24,549 bases of DNA, from positions 1-24,549 of the IMG/VR virus record IMGVR_UViG_3300035034_000830. One strand, written 5' to 3'. The position numbers and the translations under genes were made by a program. Positions 9,648-18,308 of this stretch are shown one piece after another. The notes beneath the pieces were generated by a model that saw only the letters and a program-made list of their open reading frames with translations, searched no databases and was not told the origin of the DNA. The DNA comes from a virus. Positions within the stretch are counted from its first letter, which is position 1, and each line of letters begins with the position of its first letter.

Positions 9648-9683
9648 ATAATAGCCTCCTCCATAAATGGAGGAGGCTATTAT
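9648..9683 (-). terminator. Strong rho-independent terminator after the capsid gene
   Basis: Two 17-base arms, ATAATAGCCTCCTCCAT and ATGGAGGAGGCTATTAT, are perfectly complementary with only two bases between them (in practice a four-base loop). On the minus strand the hairpin runs into TTTTTT at 9643-9648. It lies 15 bases past the capsid stop codon and 30 bases before the next start codon. No promoter-sized gap remains between it and the next gene. Confidence 0.92.
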
Positions 9684-9697
9684 CATATTACCTCACC

Positions 9698-11080
9698 CTA
9701 CGGTGCGATACTTGTAGGTACAGTAGTCCACATTACTGCAATACGTTCAGGACGTTTGCATAAGAACCCGTACCACCATCGTATAGACATCAGACCCATG
9801 TTTGCGTAAGGATTCTCACGGGTTAGGGAGTCAGCACCAGGTTTTAAGTGGTGGATGGTGAACTTAGTATTACGTTTTTTACCATCGCTCATAAAGCCGA
9901 TAGTAGAGAACGAGTCATCACCAACAACTAACATTGGAAATACTGAGTTGTTTGTATTGTTATTGTACACAGCACTTTGACCTTCAGCAGCACCACCACC
10001 TGATTCATACTGCATCTCAGGGTTTACAACGATACGGAAACTATGGATTGAACCATGCTCTCCGTTCAATGTAGTGGTTTGACCTTCGTACTGACGTACT
10101 TCAGTCATTGCTTTACCGCCTTGATAATCCTGTAACGACTCCAATAAAGGAATCATTTCAGCAGCAACGTACATAATACGAGCTGAATTGATAGTTTTAG
10201 TATCAATCATTCGACTACCAGTGATTACACTTTTTTGCTTAGGTGTACGGTTAAGGTCTAACTCGATAGATAAATTTACGAAATCATCGTAAGTTACAAT
10301 ATCGGTTGCTTCTAAGGTCGCTTTAGTAAGAGCACCGCCAGCCAATCTGATTGTAGCAGCACAAGTTAGAAGATCACGTTGGAGCAAGTCCTCAGTTACT
10401 TCTACGGCAGCATGAATCATCTCAGTAGTGATGTGCATCATTAACTCAGCATCCGTATCGAACATCATAGAATCTTCAGTATATTCTGTGAAGAAACCAA
10501 ATTGTTCAATAGAGCCTTTAGTTACAACACGGGTTGAACCAACACGGTTAACTCGTTGAGCACCTTCAGAAAGCAAAGGTAACTTAGCTGTAATTACACC
10601 TGGGTCACGACTTCCACCATACATATTAGAAGTACCACCAGAAACGATACCTGTAGGGTTAGCAGCTATCCAAGCAGCATAATTTGCTGAATCCACTACT
10701 GCTGCAACGGAATCGAAACCACCAGTTGCATCTGCATCACCTAAAGTACCAGCACCTTCTAGCCATCCTACTGAACCAATCGCACCATCTACAAAAGCGT
10801 AGAAACGTGCTGCGTCAAAAGTTTGACCAAGTGCATCAATACCTTCATCTGCTACATTGCGTTCATCAAGGATAGGGTAATAGACGTTAGATTTCATCGT
10901 CTTACCGCTATTACGTGGCATATCTTTAGTTTCAGCCAATGGCATGAAATACATATCACGTGCAGCATCTACAATCGCCTTACGCTCGTATGCTTCTTCT
11001 ACAATCTGGTCACCAATTGTTGATTGGACACCAGTATTATCGGGGAAACCCCCGTCATTATATCTTTTAAAATCACTCAT
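9698..11080 (-). CDS. Major capsid protein, N4 gp56 family
   Basis: A 460-residue protein that I assign to the N4-gp56 major capsid family, an HK97-fold shell protein. Near the N-terminus, VEEAYERKAIVDAARDMYFM then PLAETKDMPRNSGKTMK and YYPILDERNVADEGIDALG match the family's typical opening (basic helix, PLA...MP...GKT, P-L/I-x-D-x-RN-x-x-D-x-GIDA). Further support is the LTRENPYANMGLMSIRWWYG region near the C-terminus. There is a strong ribosome-binding site (TAGGAGCTC) just before the ATG. It follows the acidic scaffold-like gene, and a very strong terminator follows it, consistent with high, separately controlled expression. No protease gene is seen beside it. Confidence 0.92.
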   Translation of the reverse strand: MSDFKRYNDGGFPDNTGVQSTIGDQIVEEAYERKAIVDAARDMYFMPLAETKDMPRNSGKTMKSNVYYPILDERNVADEGIDALGQTFDAARFYAFVDGAIGSVGWLEGAGTLGDADATGGFDSVAAVVDSANYAAWIAANPTGIVSGGTSNMYGGSRDPGVITAKLPLLSEGAQRVNRVGSTRVVTKGSIEQFGFFTEYTEDSMMFDTDAELMMHITTEMIHAAVEVTEDLLQRDLLTCAATIRLAGGALTKATLEATDIVTYDDFVNLSIELDLNRTPKQKSVITGSRMIDTKTINSARIMYVAAEMIPLLESLQDYQGGKAMTEVRQYEGQTTTLNGEHGSIHSFRIVVNPEMQYESGGGAAEGQSAVYNNNTNNSVFPMLVVGDDSFSTIGFMSDGKKRNTKFTIHHLKPGADSLTRENPYANMGLMSIRWWYGFLCKRPERIAVMWTTVPTSIAP

Positions 11081-11120
11081 TATGAGCTCCTAGTAATTAA
11101 CCATTAAAAAATTAAGCAGA

Positions 11121-12284
11121 TTATCCTGCCGATCTTCTGAGATGGTCTTCAAGAAACTTATCTAACTCTTCTTCTGTAGCTGTAGCAGGGGTGAATTTTT
11201 CTGCAGTTGGAACATTACTCGGTGCTGACCGAGGGGCTCCTCCTGCTTTCTTACGGTTATCAGTAACCGTTTTACTCACTTGCTTAGCGGGTTTAGAAGT
11301 ATTAGTAGATTCATTGGGTTTACTAGGAACACCTAATTTACCTTGATTCTGTAGTTCTGTTCCAACTCTGTTGTAAGCTTCTAGGTCGTCCACACCAACC
11401 AACTCCCCTAAAGCTCGTTTTTTATCCAAGACAGTTGTAATCTTACTGTATGTCCCATCTTGAATCTGTCTATTTAGTTCTAGGATATTTTGCGGATTTG
11501 TATAAAGCATATTCTTACTTGATTGATCCCATCCTTTACTGGATAGAATTTCTAAAGTAGCTACTTTAGCATCTCCTGGCGCAAGTGAATCCAGAATTTC
11601 ATTAAATTGGTCTACTGCTTCTGTATCTTTGTATTGTGATACATATTGTTCCCCATCGTCAACATTTATATCATAGGGGTCTATTTCTAAGTCTTTAATA
11701 TGTTTAGCTAAGGCTTCAGGTTTACCTTCTGCTATGTCCAGTAAAAAGTCTAACCTTTCAGGAGATAGCCCACCTCTACTTTTTAATACATTCATCGCTT
11801 TCTTAAACGGCTTAAGCTCTTCCATATTCTTATGGTAGCCTAATCCTTTCTGTATAAGGGTACGAGCTTCTGCCATATTATCAACAGTATACTGTTTACC
11901 GTTTGCTTTAAAAGGCGCAAAGAACTCCTCATGGAAAGCTTTGTAATCGACAGCTTCCTCTTCTTCTAAATCTTCTTCTTCTTCTTCACCTTCAGAGGCA
12001 TCAACTTCTTTGGGAGCATCTAGTTCAACTTCTTCTGCCAGCTCTTCAGAGTCATCCAATTCCTCTTTATCCAGAGAAGCATGCACCTCTACAGTGTCCT
12101 CATCATCATTATCAACAGAACTATTAGTAAATTCTTTAAATAGTAAAGCATCTAACTCACTATCATCAGCAGAATGCACATCTGCTAAAGATAGTGCAGG
12201 GGATTTCTCCCCTGCAACAGTTACTTCAGGTTTTTCAGCGTTTTCCGCAACTTCAGCAGATGTGTCTACAGATTGTTCAGACAT
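11121..12284 (-). CDS. Acidic scaffold-like protein, gp57-like by position
   Basis: A 387-residue protein. The first 115 residues are extremely acidic and low in complexity (GEEEEEDLEEEEAVDY at about 98-113). Then comes a more ordered helical part, KAFHEEFFAPFKANGKQYTV and EARTLIQKGLGYHKNMEELK, a pattern common in phage scaffold proteins. The end is basic, Pro/Thr/Ser-rich, then helical (EEELDKFLEDHLRRSAG). A gene directly before the capsid gene, with acidic N-terminus and helical C-terminus, fits an internal scaffold that guides procapsid assembly. The scaffold role is inferred from composition and neighbours; order matches N4 gp57. Confidence 0.75.
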   Translation of the reverse strand: MSEQSVDTSAEVAENAEKPEVTVAGEKSPALSLADVHSADDSELDALLFKEFTNSSVDNDDEDTVEVHASLDKEELDDSEELAEEVELDAPKEVDASEGEEEEEDLEEEEAVDYKAFHEEFFAPFKANGKQYTVDNMAEARTLIQKGLGYHKNMEELKPFKKAMNVLKSRGGLSPERLDFLLDIAEGKPEALAKHIKDLEIDPYDINVDDGEQYVSQYKDTEAVDQFNEILDSLAPGDAKVATLEILSSKGWDQSSKNMLYTNPQNILELNRQIQDGTYSKITTVLDKKRALGELVGVDDLEAYNRVGTELQNQGKLGVPSKPNESTNTSKPAKQVSKTVTDNRKKAGGAPRSAPSNVPTAEKFTPATATEEELDKFLEDHLRRSAG

Positions 12285-12314
12285 TGATCGAGCCCCTTAT
12301 AAAATGGATATTAA

Positions 12315-12710
12315 TTAATTCATAACTACTGTTTTTAAACTTACCAACTCGTCCCGCATTCTTGGTAATTCCATTTTTGCGGTATTAGCTAATTGTAGTA
12401 AACCTTCCAAATGCGTTTGCAGTGACCCAATACCTTCAAGAACCTCATGGAGCTCTTCTTTTTTGATATTGCCTCGACCCAAACCTCTAATAGCATTTTT
12501 AGCGAACTCATCCATGTAGCCATCTTGCATAACGACTACCCAATCAGGATTTAACTCTAATCTTAGGAGGGCATCTGCTTTCTTTAAACGCTTCTCCGCA
12601 ATTTCAATTTCTCGCTCTAAAAAGAGAATCTCACTTTTACGTTTATCTTCTGCATAATATTTATCATATACATCTTCTGGGGTATCTGGGTAAATTTCAT
12701 GTGTAGTCAT
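12315..12710 (-). CDS. Small helical late protein, gp58-like by position
   Basis: A 131-residue protein beginning MTTHEIYPDTPEDVYDKYYA. Residues about 25-55 (KSEILFLEREIEIAEKRLKK) and 88-128 form heptad-like amphipathic helices, so a coiled-coil oligomer is likely. I recognise no family. It lies between portal and scaffold genes, with gaps of 27 and 30 bases, which is where N4 has gp58. A role in head assembly is inferred from position only. Confidence 0.6.
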   Translation of the reverse strand: MTTHEIYPDTPEDVYDKYYAEDKRKSEILFLEREIEIAEKRLKKADALLRLELNPDWVVVMQDGYMDEFAKNAIRGLGRGNIKKEELHEVLEGIGSLQTHLEGLLQLANTAKMELPRMRDELVSLKTVVMN

Positions 12711-12737
12711 TTTTATATTCCTATGTTATTCAACAGA

Positions 12738-15152
12738 TTAATTTTTCAGTAACGATGTAGTAGACCCGATATTTTTTAGTTCGTCCTCAAAGGAACCCAA
12801 CGATTGCGGTTTATTTGTGGTTACGGGGTTACTGGGTACATTTGTACTAGGCTTTGTATAGTCTGTCAAGTTATCTTGTAGGTCAGGTATAGGATTAGCT
12901 GGTGCTGGTGGAGAAGCCTCTTCATTTTCAAGGTCTTTCTTGAACGCCTCTAACCGCATATTACCTTCTGCTTGGGATTGGTCTTTCTGTAAATCCCGTT
13001 CATGAGATAGACCCGATTCATCCTCTAAGTACTGCAAATCAATAGCATCTGCTTTAGCTTTAGCCAATATAGCATCTGCATCCATTTTCCCAGCATTAGC
13101 CAACTCTCTTTGAGCTTCCGCTTGATTCTCTGCAGTTCTACTTTGTATTTCAGCCACTTCAGCCTCTAACTTAGCAAGTTCTAGTTTAGCCTTAGCCTCA
13201 CCAAATGGATCAGGCGCAGGTTGGTAATTTCTATACTGCATAGCTTTACCTGGCATTCTACGTAAATCTGCTATGTCTGCTAAGAGCATACGAGTGAACT
13301 GAGGATCCATAACCGAACTTGAGGTTTGCAGCATGAAAGCTAATTCTTGAGCTTTAGTAGAATCATCTTCAGAAGTACTAATACTTAGACTTAAATCATA
13401 TTTACAATCTAATTGGTCTTTACTGATTACTGAGAATTCTGTATCAGTAATACGAATGACTTCCTCCTCATCGAGGAATTCTTTATTCATCGCACAGATT
13501 TTATGTCCTACTTCGATAATGCCGTTGGCAATACGTCTTAGAATGCCTAACTCTCTTCGAGCAGCTTTACTCATCCCACCTGTTTGCGCAGATTCCGCTT
13601 GGGTACCTAAATTACTACCGTGATTCTGGGAACCTGTTCCTTGAAGGGTACCCGTCATCTCTTTGATATTGTTTTCCGATAACTGCTGTATTTGTATAGC
13701 TGATTGCGGTATCTCAGGAAACTTAGTTATATGGGCTAACCCATCTCTTCCTATTTGCACTGTAGGATTGTATTCATAATCCTGACCTGTTCTATACAAC
13801 AAAGTATTGGAATAATCTAAAGCACCTTTAGGGGTACCACGCTGACCATTAGCGTTCTTGGCGAGAATATCAATTACGCCTCTAGTAATTGCACCAGATA
13901 TTTTTTGATCTTCGTGAAGTAGCGCACCATCAGGCTCACCATAAAGAGAATTTCTTTTCTTCAGGTAAGGGACAAATGTAAAAGGAATCTTCTTATCAGG
14001 ATAAGGATTTTCTTCTGCCCTTACTAACACATCACCGAACCAAGTAAATACTACGGGTGTGAGTATCCCTGAACCGTCTACATCAACAAAACCCCAATAC
14101 TCCATACCCTCAATTGGCTGACGATTAGGGTCTTTGAATTGGAAAGTATCTGAATCTTGTGAGGTACTTTCACTATTCGCATAATGTGCAGAATCTCTAG
14201 TAACTGTATTAGCTACCGTTATCAAAATGTCATCCACATTAAAATATCTTGGGTCTTTTTTTAATGTTGCTTTAGTTGTTCGTAGGCGGAACCCACAAAA
14301 TTGCAAATCATCTTGTCTACCCCGACAAGTGGGATCAGGAATTACATCTCTATAATCACAAACTTTTACATCGGGTTGGTTTTTAATAACTTCAACCTTA
14401 GTTACTTTCTCGGTCTTAACTACTACTCTTCGTAAGGGTCGACCTTCTTCAACAGACTTCTCTAGCCCTTTATATAATTCGGGATCCTTATTCCTTTTAA
14501 ATAGCTCAGGGTCTTCTTTGGATAACGCAATTAATTGGGTATACGTAGAGGACAATTCAGGGGCATCAATATATTTAACAACTTCTTGTTCCACTTCCCT
14601 ACTTCGTTCAATCTCTTCCCATGAAGTCCTAATAATTGCGGTACCCGTGTCCACTAAATCCTTAATAAAGTCATCAATAAATTCTACAAGACCTATTTGA
14701 TTTCTCATTTGAAAATTTAAAAGTAATTCAGTTTGTTTAGTTCCTTCGACATCTAAACCTGAAGTAGGCTCTCCTTTAAATATGTTAGGGCTATCTAAAA
14801 AAGGCTCAGATAAGGAAGAGTACCTCCACTCAGCAGCTTTGCGAATAGATTGTGGTTGGGCATTAGAACGACCTTGTATTTTATGTGGGCGACCTTTGCC
14901 TGGGGTAGTGTGGTAAAACGCTAAGTATTCATTAATCTCTGCAACAATTAAATCGTGTTCAGTTAATGCGCCTTCTATGTCGTGCTTTAAATCAATTAAA
15001 GCAGGAGGCTTAGTCCAAGTTTTTGGTATACGTATTTCACCGTACTCTTTCATAGCAGGAACATTTTTAGTTTCTGCTCTAAGAGCCTTCTCCTCTTCCT
15101 CCCTTTCTTCTAGGTCGGTGTCATTTAAAATACGTTCATGTAATTTAGGCAT
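12738..15152 (-). CDS. Portal protein, N4 gp59-like
   Basis: An 804-residue protein beginning MPKLHERILNDTDLEEREEE. Features of podoviral portal proteins are visible: an N-terminal helical part with EYLAFYHTTPGKGRPHKIQG, then VDTGTAIIRTSWEEIERSRE (a stretch that precedes the wing domain), PDVKVCDYRDVIPDPTCRGR, the IPFTFVPYLKKRNSLYGEPD segment, and QNHGSNLGTQAESAQTGGMS. The C-terminal 160 residues are a long Ala/Glu/Lys coiled coil (KAKLELAKLEAEVAEIQSRT) with a Pro/Asn-rich tail. Length is close to that of N4 gp59. It forms the dodecameric DNA-entry channel at one capsid vertex. Gene order (upstream of scaffold and capsid) fits. The coiled-coil tail is longer and more polar than a minimal portal needs. 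Confidence 0.88.
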   Translation of the reverse strand: MPKLHERILNDTDLEEREEEEKALRAETKNVPAMKEYGEIRIPKTWTKPPALIDLKHDIEGALTEHDLIVAEINEYLAFYHTTPGKGRPHKIQGRSNAQPQSIRKAAEWRYSSLSEPFLDSPNIFKGEPTSGLDVEGTKQTELLLNFQMRNQIGLVEFIDDFIKDLVDTGTAIIRTSWEEIERSREVEQEVVKYIDAPELSSTYTQLIALSKEDPELFKRNKDPELYKGLEKSVEEGRPLRRVVVKTEKVTKVEVIKNQPDVKVCDYRDVIPDPTCRGRQDDLQFCGFRLRTTKATLKKDPRYFNVDDILITVANTVTRDSAHYANSESTSQDSDTFQFKDPNRQPIEGMEYWGFVDVDGSGILTPVVFTWFGDVLVRAEENPYPDKKIPFTFVPYLKKRNSLYGEPDGALLHEDQKISGAITRGVIDILAKNANGQRGTPKGALDYSNTLLYRTGQDYEYNPTVQIGRDGLAHITKFPEIPQSAIQIQQLSENNIKEMTGTLQGTGSQNHGSNLGTQAESAQTGGMSKAARRELGILRRIANGIIEVGHKICAMNKEFLDEEEVIRITDTEFSVISKDQLDCKYDLSLSISTSEDDSTKAQELAFMLQTSSSVMDPQFTRMLLADIADLRRMPGKAMQYRNYQPAPDPFGEAKAKLELAKLEAEVAEIQSRTAENQAEAQRELANAGKMDADAILAKAKADAIDLQYLEDESGLSHERDLQKDQSQAEGNMRLEAFKKDLENEEASPPAPANPIPDLQDNLTDYTKPSTNVPSNPVTTNKPQSLGSFEDELKNIGSTTSLLKN

Positions 15153-15165
15153 TATAACTTCCTAC

Positions 15166-16089
15166 TTAATTTTTAGTATTAGTGAATACTTGGAAAGTGT
15201 TTACAGTAACAGAAGCATCTGCAGAACTCTGTACTTGTATATGTCCTGGATTAGAAATCATATCGTTAGAATTTATTGTAAACGTAACTTCAGCTGCCAC
15301 TTCATACGCAGAAACAGCAGAAAATGTTTCACGTGAAACCTGAATAGTTTGAGCTGAAGGTGTACCCTCTGATAGTGATAGTATAAAGTTTACTTCTTGG
15401 TCTATTACACTAGGGGTAACATTTAAGTTAATCCTTAAAGTTACTAAGTCACCTAATTTAAAATCACTAAGCTCTAACTGATTAGCGCCTACATCATAGA
15501 ATCCTGTAACACTCTCAGGCGCATAAGTAACATCAGTATCCGCACCTAAACCATCATTAGGTAGATTCTCTACACCGTTTACAGTTAGGTAAGCAAATGG
15601 ATCTGATTGCGTAGCAAGGTCAGCAAGTACTAAAGCACCTGATTGAATAAAGATACCTTTCAAAGCATCAAGAACTTTTTTAACATCAGTTAATCCTGCA
15701 TCATACCCACCACCTAACGGATCATAAATTGTACCCACTGCAGTAGCTGAATCAGATAGAGCAACTAGAAAATCTATAATTGCTTGTTGGTTTGATTTAA
15801 CTTGTAAAGCTAAAGCACCTAAGTACGCACCTAACGTATCTTCTGTGAAACCTTCAAGAAAATAATTTACTGTATAATCTAATAAAGGCTCTTCTACAAA
15901 TCCATCTGTGCCTTCTAGTACAATTGCGTTAGCCGCAGCTATGGCTGCGTCTAACTCATCAGCTTTAGTTAGAATTTCTACAATGGCTGGAACTTGTTGA
16001 GCTAATGCAACAATTTTATCGTAGTCCGAGCCAACATATTTTTGAATAATGTTGCTGTTAGTAGATACTGATGGTCTTTTAGTACTCAT
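15166..16089 (-). CDS. Tail or appendage protein sharing its N-terminus with the fibre next to it
   Basis: A 307-residue protein beginning MSTKRPSVSTNSNIIQKYVG, then SDYDKI. The first 26 residues are nearly identical to those of the 679-residue fibre-like protein encoded just upstream in the operon, and similarity continues weakly to about residue 105 (YLGALALQVKSNQ versus LLEAYAIAIKSNE). The remaining part is beta-rich and Thr/Val/Ser-rich, as in a receptor-binding or decoration domain (from about residue 190: YAPESVTGFYDVGANQLELS). There is no enzymatic motif. The shared N-terminus is probably the attachment domain that docks both proteins to the tail. Position matches the variable gp60-gp66 stretch of N4-like phages, which holds tail sheath and appendage genes. 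Confidence 0.65.
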   Translation of the reverse strand: MSTKRPSVSTNSNIIQKYVGSDYDKIVALAQQVPAIVEILTKADELDAAIAAANAIVLEGTDGFVEEPLLDYTVNYFLEGFTEDTLGAYLGALALQVKSNQQAIIDFLVALSDSATAVGTIYDPLGGGYDAGLTDVKKVLDALKGIFIQSGALVLADLATQSDPFAYLTVNGVENLPNDGLGADTDVTYAPESVTGFYDVGANQLELSDFKLGDLVTLRINLNVTPSVIDQEVNFILSLSEGTPSAQTIQVSRETFSAVSAYEVAAEVTFTINSNDMISNPGHIQVQSSADASVTVNTFQVFTNTKN

Positions 16090-16094
16090 AACTT

Positions 16095-16249
16095 TTACCT
16101 GTTATCTATAATTGCGTCTAATGCAGCTTCGTCTATTGCATTAATAATTGATGTTCTTAACTCTCTACCGCATCATAAGCAGACTTTAAGGCTGTAGTAA
16201 CTGCTGTAGTATTTGTTGCTACCTCTGCTTTTGTATTTTCATAGCTCAT
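16095..16249 (-). pseudogene. Short gene interrupted by a one-base frameshift (30 aa, or 51 aa if restored)
   Basis: An ATG at 16249 opens a 30-codon frame, MSYENTKAEVATNTTAVTTA then LKSAYDAVES, stopping at 16159-16157. In the -1 frame the coding-like sequence continues without a gap as LRTSIINAIDEAALDAIIDN then R, stopping at 16097-16095, just before the 307-residue gene. The second part has no start codon of its own. No classical slippery heptamer is seen at the junction (GAGAGTTAAGA), so a mutation or an assembly error is more likely than programmed frameshifting. The 30-residue product alone could still be made. The start is one base beyond the stop of the 679-residue gene, as expected for a coupled small gene. 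Confidence 0.5.
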
Positions 16250-16250
16250 A

Positions 16251-18290
16251 TTATTTTATCCACAAGTTAGTGCCATCATTATAAATTGTTGTAGCTTCGT
16301 AGTTGTTATCCAGCGTATAAGTGGCAGCTCCATCAATTAGTTCGCTGCCTTGAGTAGTTATAGTGATATTAGCAGTTTGAGCACTCCCACCACTATCTTT
16401 AATATCAACTGTCCAACGATCACTGCCAGTAATATCAGCAGTTAGAAAAGTTAATGTACAAGCACCTGTAGTTGTGTAATCAACTTGGACAATGTTTTTA
16501 TTGGATACTGTGATATTTGCTGTAGCAGTACTTACCACTTGTAAAACATTATTATTGCTTATAGCGGCTAACTTATTCCTCTCAGCAGTAGATATAATAA
16601 TACCACTTCCAGCATCAGTAACATCACTATGAGTAGTGACCGAGCCATCTGCCGAAACCTTCGTATTGTTAGTATTAGTATCAAATTCAATAGTATCGAG
16701 ATCAACCGCTTGCGTAACACTTATAAATCCTACTTTAGTTTCTTGGGCATTAGTAAATGCATTGGTATCACCGTTACTTTCGTACTGTGTTTTAATACTT
16801 TCTGCAGTTAGATTACTTTGGATAATTACCCAATCAGTTAAAGCAGCTGGGTTATCTTTATTTGCTCGAAGGGTATCACCTATTTCAATTGTCTCAGTAA
16901 AGAATAAACCTGCAGAGGTTGCATCATAGACATCACCTTTCTTAACAGAACCTACTGCAGGTACTGCAGTAGGTGCTTCCAAGTTTGGTATATTAGATGA
17001 AACATCATAGCCACCCTTGTAAGATTTTTCTGTAGAGATTTGTGCAGCAACAAACGTAGATATATATGCTTTAGTAGATTGTTGTGTTGGAACCTTAGTT
17101 GCAGAATCGGATATAAAACTATCTTCGTCAATTACAAAACCCATTGCTGCAGTTGAAGTATCTGCATTCATTACTGCACCAGCAGCATCAACATTAGTAG
17201 AATCAGTTACATCAGCAAGTGCCTCAATAGCATCTAGTTTACCTAATAAAGTATCATCTAAGTTATTGGTATCCGCTTCTAAAAATAAAGCAGTTTTAAT
17301 TTCTTCTCCCGTTTGATCGACAGTAGCGTTAGCTTCTACACCATTTAACTTTGTTAATAATGTGTCATCAAGATTATTTGTATCTGCTTCAGCAAATAAT
17401 AAACCTTTAATCTCTGAACCATCTAAGTCAGCAGTCGCAGCAGTCTCAATACCTGCAAGCTTTGTAAACTGTGCATCAGTAAAAGCGTTAACTTCTAATT
17501 CATATAGTGCTTTTATTTCTGCCCCAGTCTGGTCATCTTTTGCACCAGGATCTACACCAGAAAGTTTTATTTGTTCCGAATCAGAAAATTCATTTGTATC
17601 TGCATTCGATTCGTAAAGGGATTTAATTGATGCTGCATCAGTGGCATTAGGAATAATAAGCCAATCAGCTTCAAGTGTAGGCGTTGCAATTAATGCGTAG
17701 AGTGCATCACCTTTTGCTACAGGCGCTGTAAAAAAAGTACCTGCGACATCAACAATCCAATTGTGTCCTACTCCGATAGGTATTGTAGGAAAGGAATCAC
17801 TGTAATCTAAATTAGGAGTATCCGTTGTAGCATCATACTTACCTTTAAACCCACCAGAGCTTTGTAAAGTAGATAAAACAAATGCACGAATAGATTGTTG
17901 ACTAGCTGCTTTGATTGGTGAATTAGAAATCATATCATCTTCATCAAGGAACCAATCAAATGTACTTACGTCAAACGTATCTAGGAATGCAGCAGTCGAT
18001 AAAATTCCTGCAATGCTTTCTGTAATTTCTGAGATACTTGCATTAATATCAGGTATCGCGTTACCTGCGGTTTCATTACTTTTAATAGCAATTGCGTAAG
18101 CTTCAAGTAAAGCCTTTAAAGTTGTTTGGGGAAAATCTTGAGCTGTGTAATCAACAGTTAAAGTTAACCCTGTACCTGCTAAAATAGCTGGGAGGTTATC
18201 TGAAATTTCTTTTATCTTATCGTAATCAGAACCAACATATTTCTGGATCAGTTCTGATATGGTGCTAATGGAAGGTCGTTTAGTACTCAT
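16251..18290 (-). CDS. Tail fibre/appendage protein with repeat modules
   Basis: A 679-residue protein. Residues 1-26 (MSTKRPSISTISELIQKYVG then SDYDKI) match the start of the 307-residue protein and are a likely tail-anchor domain. Residues about 114-216 and 387-493 are two copies of a fibre module running from D-E-D-x-x-I-S-[DN]-S and Q-Q-S through K-G-x-Y-D to D-W-[LV]-I-I. Each is followed by E-I-K-x-L-Y-E / A-D-T-N-x-[FL] / K-L-x-G-I-E repeats: four at about 219-362 and one at about 496-530. This repeat is common in phage tail fibres. The C-terminal 95 residues form a beta-rich tip ending NDGTNLWIK, with no recognisable chaperone or lyase. Ribosome-binding site CGGAG precedes the ATG. 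It is probably the host-recognition appendage (role played by gp66 in N4). Confidence 0.75.
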   Translation of the reverse strand: MSTKRPSISTISELIQKYVGSDYDKIKEISDNLPAILAGTGLTLTVDYTAQDFPQTTLKALLEAYAIAIKSNETAGNAIPDINASISEITESIAGILSTAAFLDTFDVSTFDWFLDEDDMISNSPIKAASQQSIRAFVLSTLQSSGGFKGKYDATTDTPNLDYSDSFPTIPIGVGHNWIVDVAGTFFTAPVAKGDALYALIATPTLEADWLIIPNATDAASIKSLYESNADTNEFSDSEQIKLSGVDPGAKDDQTGAEIKALYELEVNAFTDAQFTKLAGIETAATADLDGSEIKGLLFAEADTNNLDDTLLTKLNGVEANATVDQTGEEIKTALFLEADTNNLDDTLLGKLDAIEALADVTDSTNVDAAGAVMNADTSTAAMGFVIDEDSFISDSATKVPTQQSTKAYISTFVAAQISTEKSYKGGYDVSSNIPNLEAPTAVPAVGSVKKGDVYDATSAGLFFTETIEIGDTLRANKDNPAALTDWVIIQSNLTAESIKTQYESNGDTNAFTNAQETKVGFISVTQAVDLDTIEFDTNTNNTKVSADGSVTTHSDVTDAGSGIIISTAERNKLAAISNNNVLQVVSTATANITVSNKNIVQVDYTTTGACTLTFLTADITGSDRWTVDIKDSGGSAQTANITITTQGSELIDGAATYTLDNNYEATTIYNDGTNLWIK

Positions 18291-18308
18291 TTGTTTTCTC
18301 CGAAAGGG

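Noticed and set aside
10684-12318. Plus-strand frames opposite the capsid and scaffold genes
   Set aside because: The Ser-rich frame at 12010 is the mirror of the acidic Glu/Asp codons in the scaffold gene; the others are antisense to the capsid gene.
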